This document shows, one piece after another, positions 9,881-19,695 of a DNA stretch of 64,000 nt. The stretch spans positions 1,302,001 through 1,366,000 of the forward strand of contig NZ_CP107567.1 of the NCBI RefSeq assembly GCF_025854275.1, read 5' to 3'. Made by a program: the position numbers and the translations under genes. Below the pieces are notes generated by a model. It made no database searches and was not told the origin of the DNA. It saw only the letters and a list, made by a program, of their open reading frames with translations. Position 1 is the stretch's first letter. Each line of letters begins with the position of its first letter. This DNA comes from Streptomyces peucetius (GTDB lineage: Bacteria; Actinomycetota; Actinomycetes; Streptomycetales; Streptomycetaceae).

Positions 9881-11306
9881 TGCGGCGCAGCAGGGCCAGG
9901 TACATGGCGTCCGTGCCGTGCAGGTGCGGCCACAGCTGTACGTCGGGGCCGTCGCCGAGCGCCGGTACGCCCGGCATCAGCGGGCGGGCGTCCAGCAGTT
10001 CCGCGTCGGCCGCCGGGCCACCGCGGCCCCGCAGCACGTCGTCCACGACGACGCGGGTCTCCGCGAGGTGCGGGGAGCAGGTCGCGTAGCCGACCACGCC
10101 GCCGACCCGTACGGCGTTCAACGCCTCGCGCAGCAGGCCGCGCTGGAGCGGGGCGAAGCCCTCCAGGTCCTCCGGGCGCCGCCGCCAGCGGGCCTCCGGG
10201 CGGCGGCGGAGCGCCCCCAGGCCCGAGCACGGCACGTCGACGAGCACCCGGTCGAAGACCCTCTCGCGCCACGGCGGGCGCGTGCCGTCGGCCGCGATCA
10301 CCTGGTACGGGCCCGGATTGCCCGCCAGCGCCCGCTCGACCAGCCTGGCACGGTGCGGCTGCTTCTCCGAGGCCAGCAGCGAGGCGCCGCGGCCCGCGGC
10401 CAGGGCGCCGAGCAGCGCCGCCTTGCCGCCGGGACCGGCGCATCCGTCGAGCCAGCGCTCGTCGCGGCCTTCCAGCGGCGCGTTCGCCAGCGCGATCGCC
10501 ACGAGCTGACTGCCCTCGTCCTGGACGCCTGCCCGTCCCTCCCGCACGGCCTCGATGGCGCCCGGCTCGCCGCCCTCGGCGAGCCGGACGGCGTACGGGG
10601 ACCAGCGGCCGGGCAGGCCGGAGTCCTCGCCGAGGACGTCGAGCAGCTCGTCGGGGGTCGAGCGCCCCGGCCGGGCGACCAGGGTGACCTCCGGCCTCTC
10701 GTTGTCGGCCTCCAGCAGGTCCTCGATGCCCGCCCGGCCGCCGCCGAGCGAGTCCCACAGCGCCGAGACGACCCACCTGGGGTGCGAGTGGACGACCGCG
10801 AGATGGTCCTCGGCGTCCTCTTCGTACGGCGGCGCGACCCGCTCCAGCCAGGCGTCCAGGTCGTGCTGCGAGATCCTGCGGAGCACGGCGTTCACGAACT
10901 TCGCACGCCCGTCGCCGAGCACCACCCGCGCCAGCTCCACGCTCGCGGAGACCGCGGCGTGGGTCGGGATGCGCGTGCCCAGCAGCTGGTGCGCGCCGAG
11001 CGCGAGTACGTCCAGCACCGGCGGGTCGACCTCGCGCAGCGGCCGGTCGATGCAGGCCGCGATGATCGCGTCGTAGGTGCCCTGGCGGCGCAGCGTCCCG
11101 TACACCAGCTCGGTGGCCAGCGCCGCGTCCCGGCCGTCGAAGTCCTTCTTCTCCCGCGCCTTCTTCAGCAGTGGCGGCAGGACGAGGTTGGCGTACGCGT
11201 CCCTCTCGTCGACGGCCCGCAGCGCCTCGAAGGCCAGGATCCGCACAGGGTCCTTCTTCGGGCGGCGGTGCGGCTTGGGGGGACGCTGACGGGACTGCTC
11301 GCTCAA
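9873..11306 (-). CDS. rsmB: 16S rRNA (cytosine-967-C5)-methyltransferase RsmB (Sun)
   Basis: 477 aa. An N-terminal NusB-like RNA-binding domain (about residues 20-155) is fused to a Rossmann methyltransferase. The SAM-binding [16 protein letters not shown] and the two cysteines of RNA m5C enzymes, [15 protein letters not shown] and [11 protein letters not shown], are present. The start is TTG at 11306, preceded by GGAG at 6 nt. It follows fmt by 32 bp on the same strand, a common fmt-rsmB arrangement, so the two are probably cotranscribed. Confidence 0.95.
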   Translation of the reverse strand: MSEQSRQRPPKPHRRPKKDPVRILAFEALRAVDERDAYANLVLPPLLKKAREKKDFDGRDAALATELVYGTLRRQGTYDAIIAACIDRPLREVDPPVLDVLALGAHQLLGTRIPTHAAVSASVELARVVLGDGRAKFVNAVLRRISQHDLDAWLERVAPPYEEDAEDHLAVVHSHPRWVVSALWDSLGGGRAGIEDLLEADNERPEVTLVARPGRSTPDELLDVLGEDSGLPGRWSPYAVRLAEGGEPGAIEAVREGRAGVQDEGSQLVAIALANAPLEGRDERWLDGCAGPGGKAALLGALAAGRGASLLASEKQPHRARLVERALAGNPGPYQVIAADGTRPPWRERVFDRVLVDVPCSGLGALRRRPEARWRRRPEDLEGFAPLQRGLLREALNAVRVGGVVGYATCSPHLAETRVVVDDVLRGRGGPAADAELLDARPLMPGVPALGDGPDVQLWPHLHGTDAMYLALLRRTG

Positions 11307-11338
11307 AAGGTGCTCCGCGTTCGAAGGTCTGATCCCTC

Positions 11339-12283
11339 TCAGCCTACGACCGGTGCGCCGACGCTCTCACCATGGGCGATCCGCACACCGCGCGCCCAGT
11401 CGGCCGCACGCATCGGCTTCTTGCCCTGCGGCTGGACCCACACGAGCTCGACGGCGTGCGACCCGGTGCCGACGTGGACATGGTTCTTGCCCGCGTCGAG
11501 CTCGCCGGGCCCGAGGTCCGTGCGGTCCGGCAGCAGACCGACCTGGACGAGCTTGAGCCGCTCACCGCGGAAGACCGTCCAGGCACCCGGCGCCGGCGTG
11601 CAGCCCCGGACGACCCGGTCGACGCGGAGCGCGGGGGCGGCCCAGTCGACGTGGGCGTCCTCGACGGTGATCTTCGGCGCGAGCGTGACGCCGTCGGCCG
11701 GCTGCGGTACGGCGTGCAGCGTGCCGTCCTCGATTCCGTCCATGGTCGCCGCGAGCAGCCCGGCCCCGGCGAAGGCCAGCCGGGTCAGCAGGTCTCCGCT
11801 GGTGTCCGTCGGGCGGACGGGCTCGGTGATCACCCCGTAGACGGGCCCGGAGTCGAGCCCCTCCTCGATCTGGAACGTCGACGCGCCCGTCATCTCGTCG
11901 CCCGCCAGGATCGAGTGCTGCACGGGGGCGGCGCCGCGCCACGCCGGCAGCAGCGAGAAGTGGAGGTTCACCCAGCCACGGGCCGGTACGTCGAGGGCCA
12001 CCTTGGGCAGCAGGGCGCCGTAGGCGACGACCGGGCAGCAGTCGGGGGCGATCTCGCGCAGCCGCGCCAGGAACTCCTCGTCCCGCGGCCTCACCGGCTT
12101 CAGCACCTCGATCCCGGCGTCGGCCGCGCGCTGGGCGACGGGGCTGGCGACCAGCCGCCGGCCGCGGCCCGCGGGTGCGTCGGGCCGGGTGACGACCGCG
12201 GCCACCTCGTGCCGGTCGGAGGCGATCAGGGCGTCCAGGGCGGGGACGGCGACCTCGGGTGTACCTGCGAAGACGAGCTTCAT
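11339..12283 (-). CDS. fmt: Methionyl-tRNA formyltransferase
   Basis: 314 aa. It transfers formyl from 10-formyl-THF to initiator Met-tRNA. The N-terminus [19 protein letters not shown] and the active-site segment [20 protein letters not shown] are diagnostic, with DSGPVYG later. The C-terminal tRNA-binding domain is complete. The ATG at 12283 fits the family start; the longer frame adds unrelated residues. First gene of a two-gene operon with rsmB. Confidence 0.97.
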   Translation of the reverse strand: MKLVFAGTPEVAVPALDALIASDRHEVAAVVTRPDAPAGRGRRLVASPVAQRAADAGIEVLKPVRPRDEEFLARLREIAPDCCPVVAYGALLPKVALDVPARGWVNLHFSLLPAWRGAAPVQHSILAGDEMTGASTFQIEEGLDSGPVYGVITEPVRPTDTSGDLLTRLAFAGAGLLAATMDGIEDGTLHAVPQPADGVTLAPKITVEDAHVDWAAPALRVDRVVRGCTPAPGAWTVFRGERLKLVQVGLLPDRTDLGPGELDAGKNHVHVGTGSHAVELVWVQPQGKKPMRAADWARGVRIAHGESVGAPVVG

Positions 12284-12482
12284 CTGTGGCTGACTGCCTC
12301 TCAGGCGGGTGTGTGCGGTGACGAGCAGCACACCAGTCTATGAGCCGTGACCGCAGGGGGCGTACGGGAGACCGTGCGCCCCGCGCATATGCGCATACGC
12401 TCCGAAGCGTGACCAGACCGGGCGCCGACGCGTTGGTCAAGAGAGATTGACCCTTTTAATCGCCGGTTCGAGAGGCTTGTCA

Positions 12483-12992
12483 ATGGCCGACCACGCAACC
12501 CACGACGCCCAAGCCAGGGCCAGCCTGCACCTGTTGGTGCGGGACATCGAGCGGGTCCGCCGGCAGGTGGACGCGTTGCGCACGCTCACCGCCCAGCTGG
12601 GGAACGTCTACCGCCCGCGCCGCTCCGGCCCGTCCACGGGCTTCGTCGTCTACGGCAGGGCCCCCGCCCCGACCGTCCGCCTCGCCCAGGAGCTACGGGA
12701 CAGCGTCGAAACCCTCGTGACCGCGGCCGTGGACTTCGACCGCTCTCTCGGCTTCTCCTGGGACGCCGTCGGCTCGGCGCTCGGGGTCACCAAGCAGGCG
12801 GTGCACCGCCGCTACGGCTCGCGGCGGCAGGCCGCGGCGGCGGCTGCCGCCGCGCCGGCGGAGGGGGAGGCGCCCGCGGCGACCCGGACGCTCCCGCCGC
12901 CCGGGCTGACCGCGGTCCCCGCGGCGCGCTCCATGCCACCCCAGCCGGCGGACACCCGCCCGAACGCCTTCCCGGGCCCCCGCAACGGCTGA
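12483..12992 (+). CDS. Conserved actinobacterial hypothetical protein with HTH-like segment
   Basis: 169 aa, function not known to me. The N-terminal half is helical with an RxxDALR-type coiled segment. Near residues 95-117, [22 protein letters not shown] looks like a helix-turn-helix of the resolvase or MerR-like kind ([14 protein letters not shown]). The last third is alanine- and proline-rich and probably disordered. The ATG at 12483 has GAGAGG 8 nt upstream. It stands alone, divergent from fmt and convergent with priA. DNA binding is inferred from the HTH pattern only. Confidence 0.75.
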   Translation: MADHATHDAQARASLHLLVRDIERVRRQVDALRTLTAQLGNVYRPRRSGPSTGFVVYGRAPAPTVRLAQELRDSVETLVTAAVDFDRSLGFSWDAVGSALGVTKQAVHRRYGSRRQAAAAAAAAPAEGEAPAATRTLPPPGLTAVPAARSMPPQPADTRPNAFPGPRNG

Positions 12993-13140
12993 CCCCTCTC
13001 CACCTCCGACGGGGCCCCACCTCCCCACGAGCGTGTCCGGGCCCATGTCCGCGCCCTGCTCGGCGGGTATTACCGGGCCGGGCCGGGCCCGTGCGGCTCC
13101 GCCGGTGGGTGGTGCCGGGGGCCTCCGGAGCGCGGCACCC

Positions 13141-13192
13141 GGACTGCTTTCCCGTACCTGCCCCGCCCCAACTCACGACGCCTTACGTCCGG
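13141..13192. repeat. Long inverted repeat, left arm
   Basis: Pairs with the reverse complement of 13585-13636: 46 of 52 positions are identical without gaps. The arms enclose 392 bp. Confidence 0.85.
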
Positions 13193-13417
13193 GCACCCCA
13201 CTCCTCCGACCCCACCCCCCTCCCGCCCCGGCGCCTGTTCCGGCCAGGGGCCGCCGCCCGCGCAGGAGCCCATTCCGGCCGGGGACGGGCTCTCCCGCAC
13301 GGGGGGCGCCTCCCCTTCCCGGGTCGGGAGGAGGGGGCGGAGCCCCTTCCGGCCGGGCCCGCGCGCGTGCGCGGGGCGACTCCCCGTCCCGGGCCGGGAG
13401 GTGAGGGCGGAGCCCCG

Positions 13418-13453
13418 CCGGGGCAGGTCCCCGTGCACGGGGACCTGCCCCGG
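13418..13453. repeat. 36-bp perfect palindrome
   Basis: CCGGGGCAGGTCCCCGTG is followed directly by its reverse complement, with no loop. It lies inside the larger inverted repeat. Confidence 0.9.
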
Positions 13454-13467
13454 GGTCCAGGGGTCTG

Positions 13468-13498
13468 GGGCGGAGCCCCGGTTTCGGGAAGGGGCGGG
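13468..13498. repeat. Dispersed GC-rich intergenic repeat
   Basis: The tract GGGCGGAGCCCCGGTTTCGG plus 11 further bases recurs at 2026-2055 with one base missing and one changed. I recognise it as a frequent Streptomyces intergenic motif. Confidence 0.75.
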
Positions 13499-13584
13499 GT
13501 GGGGCTTCTCCCTGCCCCGCACCGGCGCACCGGTGGGGGCGACGGCGTCGGCCCGGGGGCAGGGGGACGCGCAGGGGGCGTGTT

Positions 13585-13636
13585 CGGGACGTAAAGCGTC
13601 GTGAGACAGGGCGAGGCAGGTACGGGAAAGCAGTCC
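13585..13636. repeat. Long inverted repeat, right arm
   Basis: Complementary to 13141-13192 at 46 of 52 positions. Confidence 0.85.
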
Positions 13637-13727
13637 TGGACATGCCCCCGGAGCGGCACCCGGACGCCACGCAACACGGACCGGGCCCCGCCCGAGAAGC
13701 ACACGGAGCCGGTCACGCCCGGCGGTG

Positions 13728-15872
13728 TCAGCCGATGTCCGGGGGGTCTATGCGGAGGCGGACCTGGTCCGGGCCGCCGCGGGCCAGGCGGGACGCCTGG
13801 GCCGACTTGAGCGCGGCCGCCAGCGCCGCGCCCTTCCCCGGCGGCACCCGGACCAGCGCCCGCTCCCACTGCTCCCCCACGGGCGGCTCCCCCGGCCTCC
13901 GCGCCCGCCCCGGCCCGGGCACCGGCAGGGCCACCGGTCCCAGTACCTCCGCCTCCTCCGGGAGCTCCGCGCCCGCGAGGAAGGCGGTCACGGTCGACGC
14001 GCGCCCCGTCACTTCCGCCATCCGCGAGACCGGCGGGAAGCCGAGCTCCGCCCGCTCCGCGAGCTCCCGCAGCGCGTGCCCCACCGGGTCCCAGCGCACC
14101 AGTGCCTGCACGGGACGCAGCGTCGGTTCGGCGACGACGACCACGACGCCTCCTTCGGTCTGCGGCCGCACCAGCGCTCCCGCCGCGATCCAGCGGCGCA
14201 GCGCCTCCTCGCCGGCCCGCAGGTCGGGCCGGCCGAGCATGGCCCAGCCGTCGAGGAGCAATGCCGCCGCGTATCCGCCGTCGGCGACGGGCTCGGCGCC
14301 GGGCGTGGAGACGACGAGCGCGGGCCGTGAGGGCACCGAGTCGAGGATGTGGTCCCGCCCGGAGGTCCGTACCGGCACGGCCGGGAACGCGCGTCCGAGT
14401 TCCTCGGCCGTGCGCCGGGCGCCCACGATCTGCGCCCGCAGCCGTACGGACCCGCACGCGGCGCAGTGCCACGCGGGTTCGCCGCGTCCGCACCAGGCGC
14501 ACCGGAGGTCGTGTTCGTCGGGTGCTTCGAGGGGGCCGGCGCACTGGCGGCAGCGGGCAGGCGTGCGACAGCGCTCGCAGGCGAGCCTGGGGGCGTAGCC
14601 GCGCCGCGGCACCTGTACGAGCACAGGGCCGTGTGCGAGGCCGTCGCGCGCGGCCTGCCAGGCGATGCTGGGCAGCCGTGCGGCGCGGGCGGCCTCGTCA
14701 CGGGCCAGGTCGTGGTCGCCGACGGTCCGCACCAGGGGCGCGAGGTCGCGGACCTGCGGCCGGTCGGCGACGAGCGGCGCCGCCCAGCCGCTCTGCACGA
14801 GCTGGGCGGCCTCGACGGTGCAGCTCGTGCTGCCCAGCAGGAAGGCGCATCTGTCGTGGGCGGCCCGCAGCTCGAGGACCTCGCGGACGTGCGGGAAGGG
14901 TGCGTTGTCGTCGCTGTGGCTGGCGTCCCCGTCGTCCCAGACGACGACGAGCCCCGGATCCCGCACGGGCGCGAACATCGCGGCCCTGGTGCCGACCACC
15001 GCGCGGACGGAGCCCCGGCGCACGGCGAGCCACTGGCGGTACCGCTTCTGGGGCCCTGACTCCGCGGTCAGCAGGGCGTGGTGGCCTGCGCCGAGCAGCG
15101 CGGTGAGCGCGGCGTCGACCCGGGCGGCGCGCCGGCCGTCGGGGACGACGACGACCGCGCCCCGCCCGGAGGCGAGGGTCGCGGCGACGGCGCGGGCGAG
15201 TTCGTCGGGCCAGTGGGGCCCGGGCAGCGCGGTCCACACGGCACGCGGTGCTCCGCCGGCGGCGAGCGATTCGATGAAGGCGGGGCCGCGTCCGTACCGC
15301 TCCCAGGTGCCGGGGGCGGGCGGGGGCGGCGGCGGCAGGGGCTCGGGCGAGGGTTCGGCCTCGGCCCGGCCGTTCCTGGGCGGTACGGCGAGCTGGAGGA
15401 CGTCGGCGAGGCTGCCCGCGTACCGGTCGGCGACAGCGCGGGCGAGGCCGAGGATCTCCGGGCTGAGCACCGGCTCGGGCGAGACGACGTAGGCGAGCGC
15501 GGCGAGCGCGCCCGGGTAGTCGGATTCGGCGCGGCGCTCGATGAGGAAGCCGTCCACCAGTCCGCCGCCCTCGCGGCGTCCGTCGCGGACCCGGTGCGCT
15601 CCGGCGCCGAAGCGCACCCGCACCCGCACTCCGGGGCGGGCGTCGGCGTCGAGCTCCTCGGGGACGGCGTAGTCGAAGAACTGGTCGAGGTGGAGCACGC
15701 CCTTGTTGACCATGACGCGCGCGACGGGCAGTTCCTTGGCGAGCGCGGCCCCCCGCCAGGTGCGCGGCTTGGCCTTGGGCACCTTCGCCTTGCGGACGCT
15801 CTCGCGGATGAGCGCAAGCTGCTCCGGCCCGTCACCTGCGGGCTCCGAGGGCTGCTTGTCTTCGCTGCTCAC
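13728..15872 (-). CDS. priA: Primosomal protein N' (PriA), helicase-motif-deficient actinobacterial form
   Basis: 714 aa. The N-terminal 3'-DNA-binding domain (about residues 45-150, with VMVNKGVLHLDQFFDYAVP) and the zinc region are intact: eight cysteines in CxxC-type pairs between CERCRTPARCRQC and WHCAACGS. The Walker A Lys motif expected of E. coli PriA is absent; the corresponding stretch reads WTALPGPHWPDELARAV. The DEAH box is replaced by WDDGDASH. Mycobacterial PriA is known to share this loss, so the protein probably loads replisome factors without unwinding. The GTG at 15872 follows AGGA. It is preceded by metK in the same direction but separated from it by a strong hairpin. Confidence 0.9.
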   Translation of the reverse strand: MSSEDKQPSEPAGDGPEQLALIRESVRKAKVPKAKPRTWRGAALAKELPVARVMVNKGVLHLDQFFDYAVPEELDADARPGVRVRVRFGAGAHRVRDGRREGGGLVDGFLIERRAESDYPGALAALAYVVSPEPVLSPEILGLARAVADRYAGSLADVLQLAVPPRNGRAEAEPSPEPLPPPPPPAPGTWERYGRGPAFIESLAAGGAPRAVWTALPGPHWPDELARAVAATLASGRGAVVVVPDGRRAARVDAALTALLGAGHHALLTAESGPQKRYRQWLAVRRGSVRAVVGTRAAMFAPVRDPGLVVVWDDGDASHSDDNAPFPHVREVLELRAAHDRCAFLLGSTSCTVEAAQLVQSGWAAPLVADRPQVRDLAPLVRTVGDHDLARDEAARAARLPSIAWQAARDGLAHGPVLVQVPRRGYAPRLACERCRTPARCRQCAGPLEAPDEHDLRCAWCGRGEPAWHCAACGSVRLRAQIVGARRTAEELGRAFPAVPVRTSGRDHILDSVPSRPALVVSTPGAEPVADGGYAAALLLDGWAMLGRPDLRAGEEALRRWIAAGALVRPQTEGGVVVVVAEPTLRPVQALVRWDPVGHALRELAERAELGFPPVSRMAEVTGRASTVTAFLAGAELPEEAEVLGPVALPVPGPGRARRPGEPPVGEQWERALVRVPPGKGAALAAALKSAQASRLARGGPDQVRLRIDPPDIG

Positions 15873-15939
15873 AGAAAGATCCTGCCAGAGGCCACTGACA
15901 GCGCCGCCCCCGGACGCCGGTCCTGCCGGGCACACGCCG

Positions 15940-15969
15940 GGGCCCCGGACCGTTCCCGGTCCGGGGCCC
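15940..15969 (-). terminator. Terminator hairpin downstream of metK
   Basis: A perfect 13-bp stem (GGGCCCCGGACCG/CGGTCCGGGGCCC) with a TTCC tetraloop, 26 bp after the metK stop. Confidence 0.85.
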
Positions 15970-15994
15970 TGAGCGATGCTTGGGTGCGTGCGGC

Positions 15995-17203
15995 CTAGAG
16001 GCCCGCCGCCGCGCGCAGCGCGTCGACGCGGTCGGTGCGCTCCCAGGTGAAGTCGGGCAGCTCGCGGCCGAAGTGGCCGTACGCCGCGGTCTGGGCGTAG
16101 ATCGGGCGCAGCAGGTCGAGGTCGCGGATGATCGCGGCCGGGCGCAGGTCGAAGACCTGGGCGATGGCCTGCTCGATCTTGTCGACGTCGACGGTCGCGG
16201 TGCCGAAGGTCTCGACGAACAGACCCACCGGCTCGGCCTTGCCGATCGCGTACGCGACCTGGACCTCGCAGCGCGCGGCGAGGCCGGCGGCCACCACGTT
16301 CTTCGCGACCCAGCGCATGGCGTACGCGGCCGAGCGGTCGACCTTGGACGGGTCCTTGCCGGAGAACGCGCCGCCGCCGTGGCGGGCCATGCCGCCGTAC
16401 GTGTCGATGATGATCTTCCGGCCGGTCAGTCCGGCGTCACCCATCGGGCCGCCGATCTCGAAACGTCCGGTCGGGTTCACCAGGAGGCGGTAGCCGTCGG
16501 TGTCCAGCTTGATGCCGTCCTCGACCAGCTGCTTCAGCACGTGCTCGACGACGAACTCGCGGATGTCGGGCGCGAGCAGCGAGTCGAGGTCGATGTCGGA
16601 GGCGTGCTGCGAGGAGACGACCACGGTGTCGAGGCGGACGGCCTTGTCGCCGTCGTACTCGATGGTGACCTGCGTCTTGCCGTCCGGGCGCAGGTAGGGG
16701 ATGGTCCCGTTCTTGCGGACCTCGGACAGGCGGCGCGAGAGCCGGTGCGCGAGGTTGATCGGCAGCGGCATCAGCTCGGGCGTCTCGTCGCACGCGTACC
16801 CGAACATCAGGCCCTGGTCGCCGGCGCCCTGCTTGTCGAGCTCGTCCTCGTCGCCCTCGACGCGCTTCTCGTAGGCCGTGTCGACGCCCTGCGCGATGTC
16901 CGGCGACTGGGCGCCGATGGAGACGGAGACACCGCAGGAGGCGCCGTCGAAGCCCTTCTTGGAGGAGTCGTAGCCGATCTCGAGGATCTTGTTCCGCACG
17001 AGGGTGGGGATGTCGGCGTACGCCTTGGTGGTCACTTCACCGGCGACGTGCACGAGGCCGGTGGTGATCAAGGTCTCCACGGCTACCCGGGACGTCGGGT
17101 CCTCCCGGAGGAGGGCGTCGAGAATGGTGTCGCTGATCTGATCGGCGATCTTGTCGGGGTGACCCTCGGTCACGGACTCCGAGGTGAAGAGACGGCGGGA
17201 CAC
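15995..17203 (-). CDS. metK: S-adenosylmethionine synthase
   Basis: 402 aa, full length. It makes AdoMet from methionine and ATP. The signatures are [20 protein letters not shown] at the N-terminus, a [12 protein letters not shown] loop (methionine/ATP binding) and [19 protein letters not shown] (P-loop-like phosphate binding). ATG start at 17203. The 259-bp leader shows no recognisable SAM riboswitch. A strong hairpin closes the gene, so it is probably monocistronic. Confidence 0.98.
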   Translation of the reverse strand: MSRRLFTSESVTEGHPDKIADQISDTILDALLREDPTSRVAVETLITTGLVHVAGEVTTKAYADIPTLVRNKILEIGYDSSKKGFDGASCGVSVSIGAQSPDIAQGVDTAYEKRVEGDEDELDKQGAGDQGLMFGYACDETPELMPLPINLAHRLSRRLSEVRKNGTIPYLRPDGKTQVTIEYDGDKAVRLDTVVVSSQHASDIDLDSLLAPDIREFVVEHVLKQLVEDGIKLDTDGYRLLVNPTGRFEIGGPMGDAGLTGRKIIIDTYGGMARHGGGAFSGKDPSKVDRSAAYAMRWVAKNVVAAGLAARCEVQVAYAIGKAEPVGLFVETFGTATVDVDKIEQAIAQVFDLRPAAIIRDLDLLRPIYAQTAAYGHFGRELPDFTWERTDRVDALRAAAGL

Positions 17204-17284
17204 ATCGCTCCCTGGGGTTGCAGCGGCTGCTGGCTGATCATTGGCGGACCGGCAGGGGGCTGCGCCCCGCGACGTTCCGCGACC

Positions 17285-17315
17285 AGTTTATCGGTCCGAC
17301 TCCGGCACCGGACAA
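17285..17315 (-). promoter_or_regulatory. Possible metK promoter
   Basis: On the minus strand, TTGTCC is followed after 19 bp by TAAACT (or after 17 bp by GATAAA). It lies about 80-110 bp before the metK start, in the most AT-rich patch of this gap. Weak match, sequence only. Confidence 0.3.
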
Positions 17316-17462
17316 CCCGTCTCGCAGGCTGGGAGTCCGCTGACCTGGGGTCACGGCCGTGGTCGGTACGACGATAGCGCCTGAAGCCGAGCGATTCGCC
17401 ACATTCCGCGGGTTTCCGTGGCCGAGCCGTCGCCCAGCCTCGCTTCCTTCGGGGCGAGCTTC

Positions 17463-18689
17463 TCAGCGCAGCCGCGGGTCGACCAGGTCCCAGACGGTGT
17501 CGGCGAGGGCTTCCTTGGGGCCGTGCGGCACCGGCGTCTCGGCGCCGTCGGCGGCCAGTACGACGGCCTCGTTCTCCTCCGAGCCGAATGTCCTGCCCTC
17601 CCCCACCTCATTGACGACGAGCAGGTCACAGCCCTTGCGGCGCAGCTTTTCGCGGCCGTTGGCGAGGACGTTGTCGGTCTCCGCGGCGAAGCCGACGATC
17701 ACCTGGCCGGGGCGGGCGCGGTCGGCCGAGATCTCGGCGAGGATGTCGGGATTGCGCACCAGCGGGACGGTCGGCGCCTCGACGCCGTCCTTCTTCTTGA
17801 TCTTTCCCTCGGCGTACGCGGCGGGGCGGAAGTCGGCGACCGCGGCCGCCATGACCACGGCGTCGGCGTCCGCGGCGGCCTTGAGTACGGCTTCGCGGAG
17901 CTGCACCGCCGTACCGACGTGGACGACGTCGACGCCGGCGGGGTCCGGCAGCCCGGTGTTCGCCTCGACGAGCGTGACCCTGGCGCCGCGGGCGGCGGCC
18001 GTGCGGGCCAGTGCGTAGCCCTGCTTCCCGGAGGAGCGGTTGCCCAGGTAGCGGACCGGGTCGAGAGGTTCGCGGGTGCCGCCGGCGCTGACGACGACAT
18101 GCCGTCCGGCCAGGTCGGGCGCCTGGACACCACGGGCGAGGACCCGCCGGCAGATCTCGAAGATCTCGTCCGGGTCGGGCAGCCTGCCCTTGCCCGTGTC
18201 GACGCCGGTGAGCCGGCCGACGGCGGGTTCGACGACGACGGCCCCGCGGCGGCGCAGCGTGGCGACGTTCTCCTGCGTGGCGGGGTGCTCCCACATCTCG
18301 GTGTGCATGGCCGGGGCGAACACGACCGGGCAGCGGGCGGTGAGGAGGGTGTTGGTCAGCAGGTCGTCGGCGAGGCCGTGGGCGGCCTTGGCGAGCATGT
18401 CGGCGGTGGCGGGGGCGACCACGACGAGGTCGGCGTGCTGCCCGATGCGTACGTGCGGCACCTCGTGGACGTCGGACCACACCTCGGTGGAGACGGGATG
18501 GCCGGACAGCGCCGACCATGTCGCCGCGCCGACGAAGTGCAGGGCCGACGCGGTCGGCACGACCCGGACGTCATGAGCGGACTCGGTCAGTCTGCGCAGC
18601 AGTTCGCACGCCTTGTAGGCGGCGATGCCGCCGCTGACTCCGAGAACGACCTTCGGCCTGTTCGCCGCCCGGCCCACTGCCTGATCCAC
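17463..18689 (-). CDS. coaBC: Bifunctional phosphopantothenoylcysteine decarboxylase / phosphopantothenate-cysteine ligase
   Basis: 408 aa. It makes 4'-phosphopantetheine for coenzyme A. The CoaC half (about residues 1-185) has GVSGGIAAYKACELLRRL and the FMN-site segment VVVAPATADMLAK. The CoaB half has VSAGGTREPLDPVRYLGNRSSGKQGYALA (split here as the AGGTREP dinucleotide site and the SSGKQG loop). The GTG at 18689 was chosen for GGAG at 5 nt; a GTG at 18704 is an alternative. Downstream of rpoZ, which ends in a hairpin. Confidence 0.95.
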   Translation of the reverse strand: MDQAVGRAANRPKVVLGVSGGIAAYKACELLRRLTESAHDVRVVPTASALHFVGAATWSALSGHPVSTEVWSDVHEVPHVRIGQHADLVVVAPATADMLAKAAHGLADDLLTNTLLTARCPVVFAPAMHTEMWEHPATQENVATLRRRGAVVVEPAVGRLTGVDTGKGRLPDPDEIFEICRRVLARGVQAPDLAGRHVVVSAGGTREPLDPVRYLGNRSSGKQGYALARTAAARGARVTLVEANTGLPDPAGVDVVHVGTAVQLREAVLKAAADADAVVMAAAVADFRPAAYAEGKIKKKDGVEAPTVPLVRNPDILAEISADRARPGQVIVGFAAETDNVLANGREKLRRKGCDLLVVNEVGEGRTFGSEENEAVVLAADGAETPVPHGPKEALADTVWDLVDPRLR

Positions 18690-18724
18690 TGCGTCTCCCC
18701 GCACTCGGCTATTCCTTCATGACA

Positions 18725-18763
18725 CACCACAGGCCCGGCAGCTGCTGCGCCGGGCCTGTGGTG
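18725..18763 (-). terminator. Terminator hairpin downstream of rpoZ
   Basis: A perfect 15-bp stem (CACCACAGGCCCGGC/GCCGGGCCTGTGGTG) with a 9-nt loop, 15 bp after the rpoZ stop. Confidence 0.85.
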
Positions 18764-18778
18764 AAGGACTTCTCGCGA

Positions 18779-19051
18779 CTACTGCGCCGGGCCCTCGATG
18801 GCCTCGGACGTCAGCAGACCCGCGTTGATCTCGCGCAGGGCGATCGAGAGCGGCTTCTCGTGGACGTGGGTGTCCACCAGCGGCCCGACGTACTCGAGCA
18901 GGCCCTCACCGAGCTGCGAGTAGTACGCGTTGATCTGACGGGCACGCTTGGCCGCGTAGATCACGAGGCTGTACTTCGAGTCGGTGGCCTCGAGCAGCTC
19001 GTCGATCGGAGGGTTGATGATGCCCTCGGGCGCGGTGATGGAAGAGGACAC
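18779..19051 (-). CDS. rpoZ: DNA-directed RNA polymerase omega subunit
   Basis: 90 aa, standard for actinobacterial omega. [31 protein letters not shown] spans the beta-prime clamp contact region (IDELLE and [13 protein letters not shown] are the key segments). It helps fold and hold the beta-prime subunit. In the order mihF-gmk-rpoZ on the minus strand, 42 bp after gmk, so probably cotranscribed with it. Confidence 0.97.
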   Translation of the reverse strand: MSSSITAPEGIINPPIDELLEATDSKYSLVIYAAKRARQINAYYSQLGEGLLEYVGPLVDTHVHEKPLSIALREINAGLLTSEAIEGPAQ

Positions 19052-19093
19052 GCTATGCCTTCCGAAGAACTTGCAGAAAGATCGGACAAAAGA

Positions 19094-19657
19094 TCAAACA
19101 ACTGCCATCAAGGCTAGCAGCTCACGCGCCACGTCCTCGACGGAGGTGTTGACCAGGGTGGTGTCGAACTCCGACTCGGCCGCCAGTTCCACCCTGGCGA
19201 CGGCGAGACGGCGCTCGATGACCTCGGGGGACTCGGTGCCGCGGCCGGTGAGGCGGCGGACCAGTTCCTCCCAGCTCGGCGGGGCCAGGAAGACCAGCTG
19301 CGCCTGAGGCATGGACTCCTTGACCTGACGGGCGCCCTGGAGATCGATCTCCAGCAGCACGGGCTCGCCCGCCTCGATGCGGTCGAGGACCGCACGGCGG
19401 GGCGTGCCGTAGCGGTTGCCCGCGAACTCGGCCCACTCCAGCAGCTCGCCGTTGGCGACCAGCTTGTCGAACTCCTCGTCACCGACGAAGAAGTACTGGA
19501 CGCCGTGCTTCTCGCCGGGGCGCGGCTTCCGGGTCGTTGCCGACACCGAGAGCCAGACGTCGGGGTGGACCTTGCGCATATGAGCGACGACCGTGCTCTT
19601 GCCGACCCCGGAGGGGCCGGAGAGCACGGTCAGCCGCGGACGTACCTCTGCTGCCAT
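19094..19657 (-). CDS. gmk: Guanylate kinase
   Basis: 187 aa. It phosphorylates GMP to GDP. P-loop GPSGVGKST at about residues 14-22, GMP-binding [13 protein letters not shown] and YGTPRRAV, lid region [21 protein letters not shown] at 19657. It lies between mihF and rpoZ as in other streptomycetes, 38 bp after mihF. Confidence 0.97.
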   Translation of the reverse strand: MAAEVRPRLTVLSGPSGVGKSTVVAHMRKVHPDVWLSVSATTRKPRPGEKHGVQYFFVGDEEFDKLVANGELLEWAEFAGNRYGTPRRAVLDRIEAGEPVLLEIDLQGARQVKESMPQAQLVFLAPPSWEELVRRLTGRGTESPEVIERRLAVARVELAAESEFDTTLVNTSVEDVARELLALMAVV

Positions 19658-19695
19658 GCAGCGATTATCCAGCTTCTCGGGAGTGCCCGGGAACG

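Larger units (their letters stand above)
12993..13727. other. 735-bp repeat-rich region between convergent genes, no supported CDS
   Basis: Open frames here are overlapping, alanine/proline/glycine/arginine-rich and lack ribosome sites, so I reject them. The region contains a 52-bp inverted repeat pair (13141-13192 and 13585-13636), a 36-bp perfect palindrome (13418-13453), and a dispersed Streptomyces repeat (13468-13498). It probably ends transcription from both sides. Confidence 0.75.

Noticed and set aside
13141..13636. Insertion sequence
   Set aside because: Inverted repeats are present but there is no transposase gene and I could not identify a target-site duplication, so I list only a repeat and a possible MITE-like origin.
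13033..13702. Several overlapping 65-210-codon frames in the repeat region before priA
   Set aside because: They overlap in several frames on both strands, are Pro/Ala/Gly/Arg-rich, and run through inverted repeats that must vary freely.
17204..17462. SAM riboswitch before metK
   Set aside because: I looked for the conserved SAM-I or SAM-IV core and found no convincing helix set; a covariance search would settle it.
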